64,000 bases of DNA, taken from assembly GCA_947579665.1 (NCBI GenBank), contig OX388346.1, forward strand, positions 88,848,615 to 88,912,614, read 5' to 3'. Positions 43,421 to 54,139 of the stretch are shown here, one piece after another. Both the position numbers and the translations under genes were made by a program. The stretch is from Sympetrum striolatum. Its lineage: Eukaryota; Arthropoda; Insecta; Odonata; Libellulidae. Every line of letters starts with the position of its first letter. Position 1 is the first letter of the stretch. The notes beneath the pieces are model-generated. The model made no database searches and was not told the DNA's origin. It worked only from the letters and a program-made list of their open reading frames with translations.

Positions 43421-43577
43421 TAGGAGCCATACATAAATTATGTAACGCAATTTGGGGGAGGGGGGTTTGGCCAGGCGTTACGGTCCTGGTATATGGGGGA
43501 AAGGGATGTTCCGCCCAGGAGTTACATGGGGGGTCAAAGATTGGATAACTTTGCGTTATTTGTGGATGATCCCTTAC
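43421..43577. mobile_element. Short MITE with CATNCATAAATTA-type ends
   Basis: The left end, taggagccatacataaatta at 43421 followed by tgtaacgcaa, is the inverse of the right end (ttgcgttatttgtggatgat then ccctta) with scattered mismatches. The core is rich in G and C runs. From memory, elements beginning AGGG.CATCCATAAATTACG are very common in arthropod genomes. About 157 bp, non-coding. Confidence 0.7.
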
Positions 43578-43991
43578 AGCTTTTATCATAAGCATTATTG
43601 GATCACTATGTAGACAATATGAAAACATTGCATCACTTTGAATCACTGGAACTATATTGTTTAAAAGTTAATAATTATGCCATCACGAAATATTTCAGTT
43701 GGGTTGTATTTGGCTGACATAGATTTATATTTCAATTTTCTCAATTGATTCTTATGTCAGCATTTTTTGCTAAGTAAAATCTGATATCTAGTTTTAAAAT
43801 CAAATCTACAGTAATCTTCAGCATGTATGTAGTTTATCAGTATAGTTGCCAACCTTATCTGATATTTAGTTCTTTTAGAAACCTCACTCGGAGTAACACT
43901 TTCGTCAAATTAGAATGTTTGAGGATTGGCACATGTACTTCATGCTTATAGATTCAGCAATTATACCACTTAAATGGAATTATTAGATTAC

Positions 43992-43994
<3 letters not shown>

Positions 43995-44073
<79 letters not shown>
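43995..44073. repeat. (AT)n microsatellite
   Basis: About 79 uninterrupted bases of AT dinucleotide repeat. Confidence 0.98.
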
Positions 44074-44076
<3 letters not shown>

Positions 44077-44337
44077 TATTTTTATATTCTTTGGCACTAA
44101 TGGTATGTTTTTTTTGGGGGGTTCATGTTCCATAGTTCAGGAGTATGTGGTATTGTGACTGAGGTTCAGGAGTTTTCTCTTTCAAGCAAAGTGAACAGCA
44201 AAGTAGAAGGTTTTAACTTCCAAGGAGACTAGCAAATAAGTTTCTTTGTGTTTATATATTAAATAAAGATTTCAGTGTACATCTTTTACAAAGTTTTCAC
44301 AACTTTAACATTAAAATTATAAGCAAGAGCCTTCATT

Positions 44338-45000
44338 TCCACATTAGATCTAGAGAAAGCTTGTGACACTGTTAACAGGAAAAGGAAAGCCTAAATCCTT
44401 AAAGAAACTGGAGTAAATTACCATACCAGAAGACTGATCCATTTACTTTATAGATAGCAAACAATTATGATCAATAGCAGTAAATGAAGCTAAGCTAGAA
44501 TAAGGAGATGTGCACTGCCTCTAATGAGTCATTCTTGATACATGTATTGAGAAGCCTATAATGTCAAGGTAAAGATGTAAAAGGTAAAATGTATATAAAA
44601 TAAATACAAAAAATAATGAGCATGCTGCAGTTTGAAGATGAAATAGCAATAAATGATCTGTGATAGAGGACTCAATTGAAAAAAAAGGATGAAGATTTAT
44701 TTTCCTAAAATTTATATAAACCAAACAAAAGAGATGGAATGGGCACCTAGTATGGTATGAAAGGATCAAAGAATTGTACCATTTAGATAGCAAATTTACC
44801 ATTAATGGAAGTAGAAAAAAAGGAAGTTGAAAGTAGCAAAGTGAGCACATTCAAGATAACATGAAAAGACTGAGTAAATGATGGAGTGCTTTGACAAGCA
44901 AAGAAACGAAAGTCTATGGAAAACTGGTGAGAGTTTCTAATGAGAGAGAGAGTGAGGAAAATTTCTTGGATACCTTTCAAGGTATGGTGGGCAGTTGAAT
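44338..45000 (+). pseudogene. Decayed reverse transcriptase of an RTE/endonuclease-type element
   Basis: The first part reads LDLEKACDTVNRKRK, ILKETGVNYHTRRLIHLLYR and ARIRRC, matching DLEKAYDrV.w..L...L.e.Gi......I..lY..q...v and the R.GVRQGC region of RTs. Further on MLQFEDEIAIN stands for the L.FADD catalytic box. Many stops. The class differs from the CR1-like copies elsewhere in the window. Confidence 0.6.
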
Positions 45001-45126
45001 GCAGTAACCTAAGGAATGATTGAATGAAAGGCATTGTGTTCTACTTTTTCATGACAGTAATGATGGATTATATTGGAATGAATTCCTTAGTATTTTTTGC
45101 CACATTTTAAGAATAGCTTCAATGTA

Positions 45127-45747
45127 CAGTAGAAAATTGTTTATCTGAACTTTTCGGGACCGAGGTCAGTTTACATAAAGGATATGTTCGGACAGTAGGT
45201 ATTTTAACCTGCATCAGAAAAAAGAACTGAAAAAAAGCTTTTATTGAAATAAATATATTTGAATAATAAATATTATTGAAAACTTTTATTTAAAGAAAAC
45301 TGTACATGACCCTCCCTGCAAGGTTTTTCTTTTCGAAACGACTACAGTTGAGTCAGATTCTGCAACAAATCGATGAATTTGGTCCTTCTGTGATTTTATA
45401 TCATGTATAGTTTTCCTGCTAATATTGTATTCCTGCTGAAGATTGGATGAAATGACACCACAATCTTGTTTGTTTATTATGTCCACTTTTTGCTGTAACG
45501 TCAGCACCTGTCTTTTTCTCTTGACATTCCCTCCCCTTGAACTAGCTGCTGGACACATTTTCTTCTTATTGTTTTCAATCTAGAAGGTTAATTTATATAG
45601 TATAAATACTTACTCGTTCACACCTTCAAATGATTGGTGCAAAACACGCATAGCGGTGGCATTCAAATTTACTGTATATCTATCGTGCAATGTTCGTTGT
45701 TTGGATGTGTTCATTGTTTAGATGTTCGGATAAACGATCCTCTACTG
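45127..45747. mobile_element. Pogo/Tigger deletion derivative (621 bp) with TA target
   Basis: Ends CAGTAGAAAATTGTTTATCT (left) and, inverted, CAGTAGAGGATCGTTTATCC (right), flanked on both sides by TA, the target duplicated by Tc1/mariner-pogo elements. It retains only the first part of the transposase on the minus strand (45286-45558). Confidence 0.85.
45286..45558 (-). pseudogene. CENP-B/pipsqueak-type DNA-binding domain fragment
   Basis: A start-codon frame reading KRKRQVLTLQQKVDIINKQD, then CGVISSNLQQEYNISRKTIH, DIKSQKDQIHRFVAES. This is the N-terminal helix-turn-helix of Tigger/jerky transposases (K..ltl..K..ii...d.g.s...la.eynv...Ti.di...kdki). The frame then leaves homology and ends VFFK; the second HTH and the DDE domain are absent. 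It could still be an intact short DNA-binding peptide, but without expression evidence it is best called a fragment. Confidence 0.8.
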
Positions 45748-46048
45748 TATGTTGCATCTATGTGGCATTTATTAATGTGATCATAGAAATAATGAATTAT
45801 TATTTACATTAACAGATTTCAACTACAGTTTCAGCTATAAACTGACTACAAAAACTGGAATGCAAACTAAATTAGACTATGAGGGTCTAGTAATGGTCAG
45901 TATTAAGGCTAGGAATTCTGAATGAATGAAACAATTAGCAGATAATAGAATGAAAAATTTATGAGCTATTATACACAAATACTAATATTCGAATACTAAT
46001 ATTCGAATCATTGATGAGATCAAGTTCCTTCTGCAAACACGCAATAAA

Positions 46049-46348
46049 GTGCTATGGCTGCAGTCTTTCATCTTCTTCATCTTACGATCACCGCGGTTCA
46101 AAGACATGGTCATGTATTGTTGGAAAAAAGCTGGCTTTAACCGTGACGTTGCTGATTTCATAAGTCCTCATGATTTTTGCTTCCTTAATAATGTACTTTC
46201 TGAATGCAGCTATTCTGATGTGACCGATGGTGACTGCAGTGAGCCGGCTGTTATTCCCTGTTCATGGTGCAAAGATTATCTGTGCTTTGAACATGCTATT
46301 TTGCATAAAACTGCTTTTCACCATTCTTGCGACAAGTTTGTTAACTAA
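46049..46348 (+). CDS. Orphan ORF with RFKDM...CSWC...CFEH motif
   Basis: An open frame of about 95 codons from a region reading SPRFKDMVMYCWKKAGFNRD, then ISPHDFCFLNNVLSECSYSD, VIPCSWCKDYLCFEHAILHK and HHSCDKFVN before TAA. Cys and His spaced as C-x2-C-x4-C-x2-H plus a later H-H-x2-C suggest a metal-binding C-terminus. From memory, the combination RFKDm.rY.W..aG.....f..P..fCf...C..C......CsWC...lCFeHf recurs at the C-terminus of multicopy, probably transposon-encoded arthropod proteins. Most of such a protein is missing here. Confidence 0.5.
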   Translation: MLWLQSFIFFILRSPRFKDMVMYCWKKAGFNRDVADFISPHDFCFLNNVLSECSYSDVTDGDCSEPAVIPCSWCKDYLCFEHAILHKTAFHHSCDKFVN

Positions 46349-46966
46349 TTATTGCGTTTAGTTCATTTTTCTAATGATGTAACACGTTAACGATCTTGTT
46401 TTTTATCTATATAAACTGATTTAAACTTAACTACTTATGTTTTGCATTCTTTATTTGGGAAAAACCATTCTCCCATAGACGTAACATTACGCGCGCGCTC
46501 CCCTTTGCCTGCCTCCCCCTTTGCCATAGAGTTAACATTGCAACCTTTGCCGCGCCGTAAGAACAAAACGTTGATATTATGGCCGCTAAGACCACTTCCA
46601 TCGTGTTCAGAATGCTTTAATTGTTAACTGTGAACACATTTCATCGCTAGATCAGGCGGACCATCCATATTTGCTCAGTGTCAGTCTTTTTGGGATTCCG
46701 CTCCTCGACCATGCATCATCTCGCAGCACCAGAGCACGCCTTCCTTCGCGCTTTCATGACGCATAAGTTTGGATCAAAATTCTGAATAATAAGAAATAAA
46801 ACAGTTAATCAAATACAGTTATAATAATATAGAGAAATATTAAATACTTCTACTCTATCGTACTCAAAAAATGGAAAGTAATACCATTATATCAATTTAT
46901 ACTTAGTCTTTTTGTTATTCCATTCTTGTAACAACCGGCCCAGTATCACGGTCCCGGCAGGAAGGT
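46349..46966. other. Non-coding DNA with a GC-richer patch
   Basis: The part at about 46480-46760 has CpG-rich spots (acgcgcgcgctcc, gccgcgccgtaag) but no recognisable gene, promoter motif or inverted repeat. Confidence 0.3.
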
Positions 46967-47334
46967 ATAGTGTCTTACGGGGTTTTGTTCGTTTAACACG
47001 AATTTCGGTTAAGACGAATTTCGAACAGTTTCCTCAATCCCTTGAATCATATAGTTCGCTTAAGGCGAACTGCCTGGCAGAATAAGAACCATGACTTTGA
47101 GGATAATACGTTGCCTTGGTCCCTCGTTTTGAAACGATAACCCAAGACAATGTAGGCCATCCAATATAATAAGTAAGACACCCAAGAAAATGCAAGGGGC
47201 CCAATGAGATAGTGAGAATGGTAGGCAAGGAGTGAGTCAGGGAGTAAGTTTGGATGAATTTTCTCAGTCTCCTCGTGTCGACGACTGTGAGTAAGTTTTT
47301 ACTGAACAACTGTAGCTACAGGAACAAAATATCT

Positions 47335-48024
47335 TTTTACAATGAGCAAATGAGTATTTATCTTCAAACGAAGCTTAAAATATTAAGTGAGGTGGAATGC
47401 GGAGCACGGAAGAAAACTCAGATTGCCCACGATTTTAGTATTTCAAAATCTCCTCATTGGTTTGTCAGCGATAATCAAAAATCACGAAAAAATTGACGAA
47501 GCGGCTGCATCAGGAGGTGTTGAGCTGAAAGGAAAGCGCATGCTTGGATCACATCCTAAGGACCTCGAAGATGAATTAATGGAATGGTTTAATCACGTCC
47601 GAGCAGCAGACGTGCCTATAAGTGGACCCGTTATACAGCAAAAGGCATTGTCAATTGCATCCAGTTTGGGAATGAACGACTGTAAGTGCTCCAGTGGCTG
47701 GCTGTGGCGATTTCAAAAACGCCGTGGAATCTCTTCGCAAGTGATATGTGGGGAAGCAAATAAAGTGAACGAAGGAAGTGTCAATGAGCGGCTGGCTGAT
47801 TTTAGACTTCTTCGAGAAAAGTACTCTCCTCGAGACGTTTTTAACATGGACGAAACGGGTGTATTTTATAACCTCTTGCCAAGCCGCACTCTGAGCATTA
47901 AGGGAGAGAAATGCCATGGAGGCAGTCACAGTAAGCAGCGATTGACCGTTGTTCTCACTTGCAATTCGGACGGAAGCTAGAAGTTACGATGGTAGGTGAT
48001 TGGAAAATCGAAGAGCACCCGATG
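47335..48024 (+). pseudogene. Tigger-like transposase, N-terminal half
   Basis: The first HTH reads LQTKLKILSEVECGARKKTQ then IAHDFSIS, a pipsqueak/CENP-B-type domain. After a one-base frame change near 47470 the second HTH follows: LEDELMEWFNHVRAADVPIS, GPVIQQKALSIASSLG and SSGWLWRFQKRRGI. Then the DDE domain opens with SPRDVFNMDETGVFYNLLPS (first catalytic Asp in NMDETG) and KQRLTVVLTCNSDGS, ending at TAG 47978. The frame continues to the point where the nested element enters at 48033. The order HTH_psq, HTH_CENPB, DDE_1 defines the pogo/Tigger group. Confidence 0.92.
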
Positions 48025-48063
48025 CTTCAAGCCAGTGGCGCAGCCAGGATTTACCTATGGGGG

Positions 48064-50011
48064 GGTCTGAGGAAAAGAAAAATGCCTACTTTACAGGGGC
48101 TAGTATATTCATGCTCGCTACTTACTACAATATATGTCAATTCTTTCAAAAACTAAATACCTTCAAAACTAGAAGAGTTTAACGCTTATGTGGCCAACTT
48201 ATTACACTTTGCAAGATAGCAGTTTACATAAGCGAACAATTGGAAACTTAACAAGTGTGTTCTTTGGATTTCTGGTTTGGATACGTCCAATATCTATTAA
48301 AAACTCATTTTTTCTATGCTGAAGCTTTTTAGTGATTTAGATATAAACTTTCCGAGTCTTCGAGAGTTATTTCTTCCTAGAGGTTGCAAAGCGTGGGAAG
48401 GAAAAAAATTGCTACGGTTTTTTGGCAAGCGATATAAAACGTAACATCCACTCATTTGTTCCCCCACATTGGCGCGCCCATGCTTATTTAATTATCTTTC
48501 GTTATTTGACTATATCATCAGCAGATTTTGGAATTTAATTGAAATATCGCCTGTCAAGAAAACGCCATCAATGTATAAAAATAATGATATGAAGTATATA
48601 TACAGCTTATTGCACGTACAAGGTTTATGTAAGAAACAAAAAATCATTTATATCAGATGAAATTTTCTGCCAGGCTTACAATTAAGCCTGATTTCGTTAT
48701 TTATGTATTAGCTAAGTATTTCATTGAATACGTCTCATACCGAAAATTGAAAATTCGGTTTCATAAATAATACAATAGACTCTTGATTATAGTTGATATT
48801 ATAATTGAACTTGCAGTATTAAAGTCACATACCAAGGTGAAAAAAATGAAGACGTCTACTTACAATTATTTAGAAGTAATAGGTGGTTTAACCAGCAAAG
48901 AGCTGATGCAAATCCAGTCTTACGCACTGAGTGTTCAAAGAAAACAAATATTTTCCACGAATTGAAATTTTGAATGGGCATTGCATGACCAAGTGGTTAA
49001 CAGGATAAGTCATGCATTTCGTGGGATTCTATGACCAGAGAAAAAATTGGCTGCATTGAAAAGGAAGCTGAAGAATTTAATTCACAGTTTTAACAGTTTA
49101 TTGAGTTTAATTCAAGTCATCAAGTCACAGTTCCGATAAATATGTGCGTAACTTACGCGCACAATACCTTTCAGCTGACAGATTTGCTTCGAAAATGGTA
49201 TATTATTAATAATATCATCGCAGATTAATTTTTACTGAAATCTTTCATTGCTCCAATACTTTTTCAAATGTTTACGGAAATTCGGTTAGCGAAAATTTTT
49301 ATTGAATATACATCTAATTAACAGGCAATCATAAAATAAAGATCAGTATATTTTCTATCCTCCCGAGTAATGAAGAGTCAACTGTGTGCAGACTTTTAAT
49401 CGTCTAGAATGCTTAATAAAGGAAAAAGTAGCTTTTCAATTGTCGCTAAACTCATCTTGAGATGTGTCTTCTGATAACAGCCCTAAAATAAGAAAATCCT
49501 AATTTATGCATCTAATAATGGTTATTTCACAAAAAAACACACAGCCAATAACTTATGTTTTTTCCGATAGCGGCCTCGAGCTGTTAGCGGACTGTGAAAG
49601 GAATTTTTGGATGTCCATCTGAATTAAATCCAAACTAAACTCTCCTTCGAACTGTTGTGAATTTCTCAAAAGCACTGCTCACGAGCCTATCTTTGAATTT
49701 ACACCCTTGAAACAGTCACAAGCAAAAGATCTAACTCAGCGTTTTATCTATATGTTTGTTTCTCAAACGTAATCTTAATCTCTGTTTTCAGGGTGCAAGT
49801 TTAGAATTACTTCTCGAATGTTCCCTTGTATTTTTTCGTGGAGTAAACAAATCAGCACTTTCGAAATTTGCTCATGGGAATCTTATCTTATGGCGTGAGT
49901 TATCTAACTAAAGGATAGGCTTAAGAAGTGCACGCGTTGAACATAGTGTGCGAAACACTCGTATCATTGCGCTCCATTGATATCGATGTCTACTCTGCTA
50001 CCGAAAGCATC
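48064..50011. other. Non-coding body of the hAT-like element
   Basis: AT-rich with short spurious frames only; no zinc finger, dimerisation or DDE motif of a hAT transposase was seen on either strand. Confidence 0.5.
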
Positions 50012-52738
50012 ACCCGTTTCACATGGACGCGGACTGTCCGCTCTACGCGCGCGGGGCGCGGAGAGCGGTCGCCGCTTTTCACATGGACGCGGACGAAAAC
50101 CGTCCGCGGCATTCCCCGTGTATATCTCCCGTAAGAAGGATGGCCCATGTTGCCATTTACAAATATTTACAAATCGGTAGATAATAAAATTATTTATGGT
50201 GTAAATATAAAGGATGAATATATGGTGTAAAAGGTTTTTTCATATTCGTTAAAATAACATTAATAAAACATATTTTCTTACATTTCCTCCTGGAAACGCT
50301 ATTTTCCGACATTATCTTAATAACGCTGTTGTAAACATGGCGTTGCTTTAATTGACACCAAATTTACACAGGAAGTATTCCGGAGTTAACTTTCCATAAT
50401 GGTAAACATTAATTTACGGTATACCTAATCTGAATACTTTTATAACATAAAAAGTACAGTTTGATCCTAGAATTTCGAATTATGCATTCAAAAAAGCGAT
50501 CAGCGGCGAAGTCTCGTACCGTAAGAGATACCCCAATACATGATGCGTATGAAATTTAAAGAAATGTATGAGGTAGTTTTTGGTGAAGGACGGGATACTT
50601 TGTCTTATTTCTAAAGGGAGTTATGAATTTTTTAATATGATGGTTTTTCCCGCGCGCCAGATTTCCGCTGTCTTACCCTTGATTGCGCTGGCTACGATGA
50701 GCGTATTGCAGAAGCAAATCGCTCCGCAAAGTTTAGAATTATTGTGAAAGCACTGAACATTTACTTTTTACTGTTGAAATACGTTTGCACTAAAATTTGG
50801 ATATCACGAATACTTATAGAAAATTTTAACAGCACTTACACTAATTTAATCTCTTATCCACGAAGAAGCACTGTTTGGCCTCCGATTTCCTTCAAATTTT
50901 TCCCATCTTGCTGAGTGTTCCTCAGGACCTGTTATTTTTCTGCTGCCTTTTTGATTGTTATTTTTCGACTATTGAATTCATCTAACGCTTTTTTAAAGCT
51001 ATTTTCATCGTACCTTTGATATGATTTACGACGATTTCGTGCGGTCTGAAGTGAGAAAAAAAGTGCACCAGTTGTTTTTTCAGAATGTTCCTCCAACTCT
51101 AAAAACAATATTAAATACTGTGAACATGGACAATGATTTGCCGAATTTTAAAAGAACTACTTTATATCGCTTGCTAACAGACATCGGTTTTGTATATGAA
51201 TGAAAGGGCAGGTATAGCTTGTTAATTGAGAGAGTTAATGACATCATCCGTTGTCGCCATGACTTTCTGACGCAACCACAAAAATATAGAAGGGAGCAAA
51301 GAACAATTGTTTATACTGACAAGACTTGGGTAAATGTTGGTCAAACCTTGAGTAAGGCTTGGCGTGATAAACAAATTAAAACGCCACTCGACGCTTTTCT
51401 CTCTGGGTTAAGCACTGGATTAAAGGCCCCCACATCTCGAGGAGGTCGTTTTGCCATCATACACGCTGGTACGGAAAATGGTTTCATCGAGGGTGCCTTA
51501 AATTTTTTTTTGCAAGAAAAATACCATGGACGAACATGACGAGGTTGACGGGGATTGTTATGAAAACTGGTCCGAAAACTGCCTTCTCGCAAACATTCCT
51601 AGGGGCTCAGTAATTGTTTTGGACAATGCATCGTATCATTCCAGGAAATTAGAATATTTACCGACAGTCAGCTGGAAAAAAGATAATACAAAAGAGTGGC
51701 TGGCAAGTAAAAATATAAACTTTGACGCTGACAGTTTAAAAAGAGATTTACTATTTTCAGTCAATCAAATTCGGAAAGATTTTGAAAAGTTGAATGTAGA
51801 TGAACCTGCGAAGTCGAAGGGATGCATTGCAATCAGCCTTATCATTGCGAGTTGAACCCGATTGAAAGAGTTTGGGCGCAGATCAAACATTATGTTGGGA
51901 TGAAGAATACTTCATTCAAGAAGAAAGATGTGGAGCGGATTATTTTGGAGAGTTTCGGCAAGATCTCAGCTCAAAATTGGCAAAACCATGTAGAACATGT
52001 GATGAAAGTAGAAGAAGAAATATGGCACGCAGACAATTTGCAAGACGACGTAGATGAATTAATTATTCGTCTCTCATCGTCGCGGTCAGCAATAGCATCG
52101 GAAGATGAGCCACAGCCAAGTACATCGGGTTTCATGGAAGGGTTTGAATCACTTTCAGATTCTTGACTGAAAAGGTTTGAAACACATCTCCCTTCAACAT
52201 ATTACTCTATTACAGGATAGATAATTAGTTTTAATTTGATTCCTATGCTGATGTTAACCGAGTAAAATACGTCCAGAAAGAGAGAGCGTCAAATTTGCTT
52301 CATATTGTTTTTCACTCCAGAATCTAATGGTTTGTCTGATAGTATTGTAATACATTTCAAACTAAAAAATCAATGAAATAACTAACTAACTCTAAAAGCT
52401 TCCAGATATCCGTATTTTAAACATCTTACGGTAGCCAATTCGAATTCGGCGCGTTAATCCGATTGGCAGGGAGAGGAGGGTCGACGAAGCGTACGCTTGG
52501 CAACATTGTTCTACTTTGACAAATCTGCCTGGTCCGCATCAGCCGTCCGCGTTCATGTGCAAGCACAAACCTGTCTCTGTGGCCCGTACGCGCGCGGACG
52601 ATCCGCGGGGCGTAGGGGCCACGCGGATGGCTCCTCCGCGTGCGGACTGTCCGCACTCATGTGTAAGCTTCCATTAACGTCAATGGAACCTTATCCGCGC
52701 GCGTAGCGCGGACCGTCCGCGTCCATGTGAAACGGGCC
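50012..52738 (+). mobile_element. IS630-like (DDE_3) element nested in the hAT-like element
   Basis: Left end near 50013 and right end near 52736 are inverted copies with core CCGTTTCACATGGACGCGGA, continuing into GC-rich (tccgc)...(tacgcgcgcgg) sequence for over 40 bases. Subterminal repeats of cacatggacgcggac (50075) and tcatgtg(t/c)aagc (52553, 52657) are present. The right end lies only about 50 bp from the right end of the host element. It carries a DDE transposase relic at 51021-52166. No clear target duplication (atca left, cctt right). Confidence 0.8.
51021..52166 (+). pseudogene. IS630-like DDE transposase, nearly complete but broken
   Basis: Starts with the winged-helix-type part MIYDDFVRSEVRKKVHQLFF and FKRTTLYRLLTDIGFVYE. 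An in-frame TGA at about 51201 precedes LLIERVNDIIRCRHDFL. The catalytic triad is visible: IVYTDKTWVNVG (first Asp, about 51315), GSVIVLDNASYHSR (second Asp, about 51625) and CELNPIERVWAQIKHYVG (Glu, about 51865). Frame changes lie near 51530 and 51830. The end, VEEEIWHADNLQDDVDELII, matches the closing ...e..yw..d...D.v.d.fii of this family. It is a recent-looking pseudogene: one stop and two frameshifts over about 380 codons. Confidence 0.85.
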
Positions 52739-52796
52739 TTAGGGGGGGGGGTTTGAACCCCTAAAACCCCCCCCTCGCTGCGCCACTGCTTCAAGC

Positions 52797-53664
52797 ACAT
52801 CGATCTTTCAAAGCTGCCCTGCGATTACACCCACCACAAGAAGGCATGGATTGACGGCACTGCATTTCGTGAATGGCTCGTGCGATTTAATAGACGTATG
52901 GCTGCTCAGAATCGTCATGTGTTGCTCACGATGGACAATTGCGCTGCCCACAAACCTAAGAAAAATGGAGTTGACTAACATCAAGGTTTGGTTTTTTCCG
53001 CCAAACACAACCAGTCGTTGCAGCCATTGGATCAGGGAATCATCGCTCTACTGAAGAGGTATTATCGGACTCATCTAGTACGAGCAGCGATTCTCGCAGC
53101 GGAAGGAAGCGATACATTTTGTTGGACTCTTTTGGATGCTATAAGAGCGATTGGAGCAGCTTGGGAATCTGTTTCCGCAAAGCATATTAAAAGTTGCTTC
53201 GATAAGGCTTGGACCCATAGTGATGTCGATTATGCTGTTGGACAAGGAGCGGCTACTGAAAAGGACACACCTGAGGAATGGGAGCTTTTGCAAACACTTT
53301 CGTCGGCAATGGTTACCATTCTGTATCGTGAGAATATCTCCGCAGTTTGAGCGTTGATTGTATCTTCTTTAAAACATCTTTAAATTGAGTTTTTGCTTAA
53401 AATTGCCAGGTTGAGTTAACGTTTGAAGAATATTTGGAGTTTGACAATGATCCGGCCGTATGTTCCTTTCCTGACGAGGAAGTAAACGCGAATAGCAAAG
53501 AATCATCTTCGGATGAAAGTGAGGAGGAGTCACTTGAGCCTCCCACCCGTGGAGAAGTCACAACGGATCTAAATGTGCTCCAAAGATATGCAGCAACGGC
53601 AAATGTTTCCAGGACCTTTTCCAATAACTTAGATCGGATTAGAATGGACTGCATGAACCATTAG
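52797..53664 (+). pseudogene. Tigger-like transposase, C-terminal half
   Basis: Resumes after the nested insertion: HHKKAWIDGTAFREWLVRFN, RHVLLTMDNCAAHKPKK (second catalytic Asp, about 52935). With a one-base frame change at about 52980 come IKVWFFPPNTTS and LQPLDQGIIALLKRYYRTHL (third Asp, about 53030). Then WTLLDAIRAIGAAWESVSAK and SCFDKAW. After a TGA at 53350 the acidic tail continues VELTFEEYLEFDNDP, ESSSDESEEESLEPP and DLNVLQRYAATANV to TAG at 53664. D, D and D of the pogo DD(30-34)D triad are all kept. Confidence 0.9.
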
Positions 53665-54037
53665 CGCCCTACTCTTCGGCAAATGAATTTACATGATCTC
53701 GTTAAACCTAATAAAAGCTAAAATGTTGACTTTGAAGACTGGTTATTTTTCTAAATTTATGTAATGCCTGACTTTGATGTAAAATTAAAGAAAATTACCA
53801 ATTTATTTTAAGTTTATCGCAAAAATTAAACTACGGAATATATTTACCTACCAACTGGTAAAGGAAGATTTAATAGAGATTTTTGTGATCGTTACTTATA
53901 CGTCAATATCATAATAGACGTCAGTATATCAGCAAGTATAATCGCACTTTTTTGCCGCGATACGGTTAACACGAATTTTTTCATAACGCGAACACTTTGC
54001 CCGGTCCCTTGAGATTCGTGTTAGCGAGGGTTTACTG
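53665..54037. other. 3' non-coding end of the Tigger-like element
   Basis: AT-rich tail followed by the subterminal acgaatttt block and the right inverted end at 54037. Confidence 0.6.
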
Positions 54038-54139
54038 TATATATAATAGATACTACTCATATAATAATTATTGAAAAAGTATAATTTTTTAATTTTCTTT
54101 ACTGATGTAGATTTTTCCTGTTTAGAAATTTTTCCCAGT

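Larger units (their letters stand above)
48033..52788. mobile_element. hAT-like element inserted in the Tigger transposase (8-bp target duplication)
   Basis: Begins CAGTGGCGCAGCCAGGATTT with a G-run and ends, inverted, G/C-run then GCTGCGCCACTG. It is flanked by an exact 8-bp direct duplication CTTCAAGC (48025-48032 and 52789-52796); removing the element and one copy rejoins the Tigger frame. TIRs of the CAGTGGCG type plus an 8-bp duplication fit the hAT superfamily. Apart from the IS630-like element at 50012-52738 it is about 2.0 kb with no recognisable transposase, so it is non-autonomous. Confidence 0.85.
46967..54037 (+). mobile_element. Pogo/Tigger-like element split by a nested insertion
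   Basis: The right end read inwards is CAGTAAACCCTCGCTAACAC followed by gaatctcaagggaccg, next to TA (54038-54039). The left end near 46967 is a diverged version (agtgtcttacggggttttgttcg...aacacgaatttcgg). Both ends have further 'cgaatt...' blocks inside, typical of Tigger subterminal regions. Without the insertion at 48033-52788 plus one target copy the element would be about 2.3 kb. The transposase is coded in two halves, 47335-47990 and 52797-53664. Confidence 0.85.

Noticed and set aside
43995..44073. Long AT repeat considered as an array of biological interest
   Set aside because: Pure dinucleotide microsatellite; no spacer structure.
49928..50180. Overlapping Arg-rich frames
   Set aside because: These are translations of the GC-rich inverted end of the IS630-like element.
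52426..52706. Arg/His-rich frames on both strands
   Set aside because: Right inverted end of the IS630-like element, not coding.
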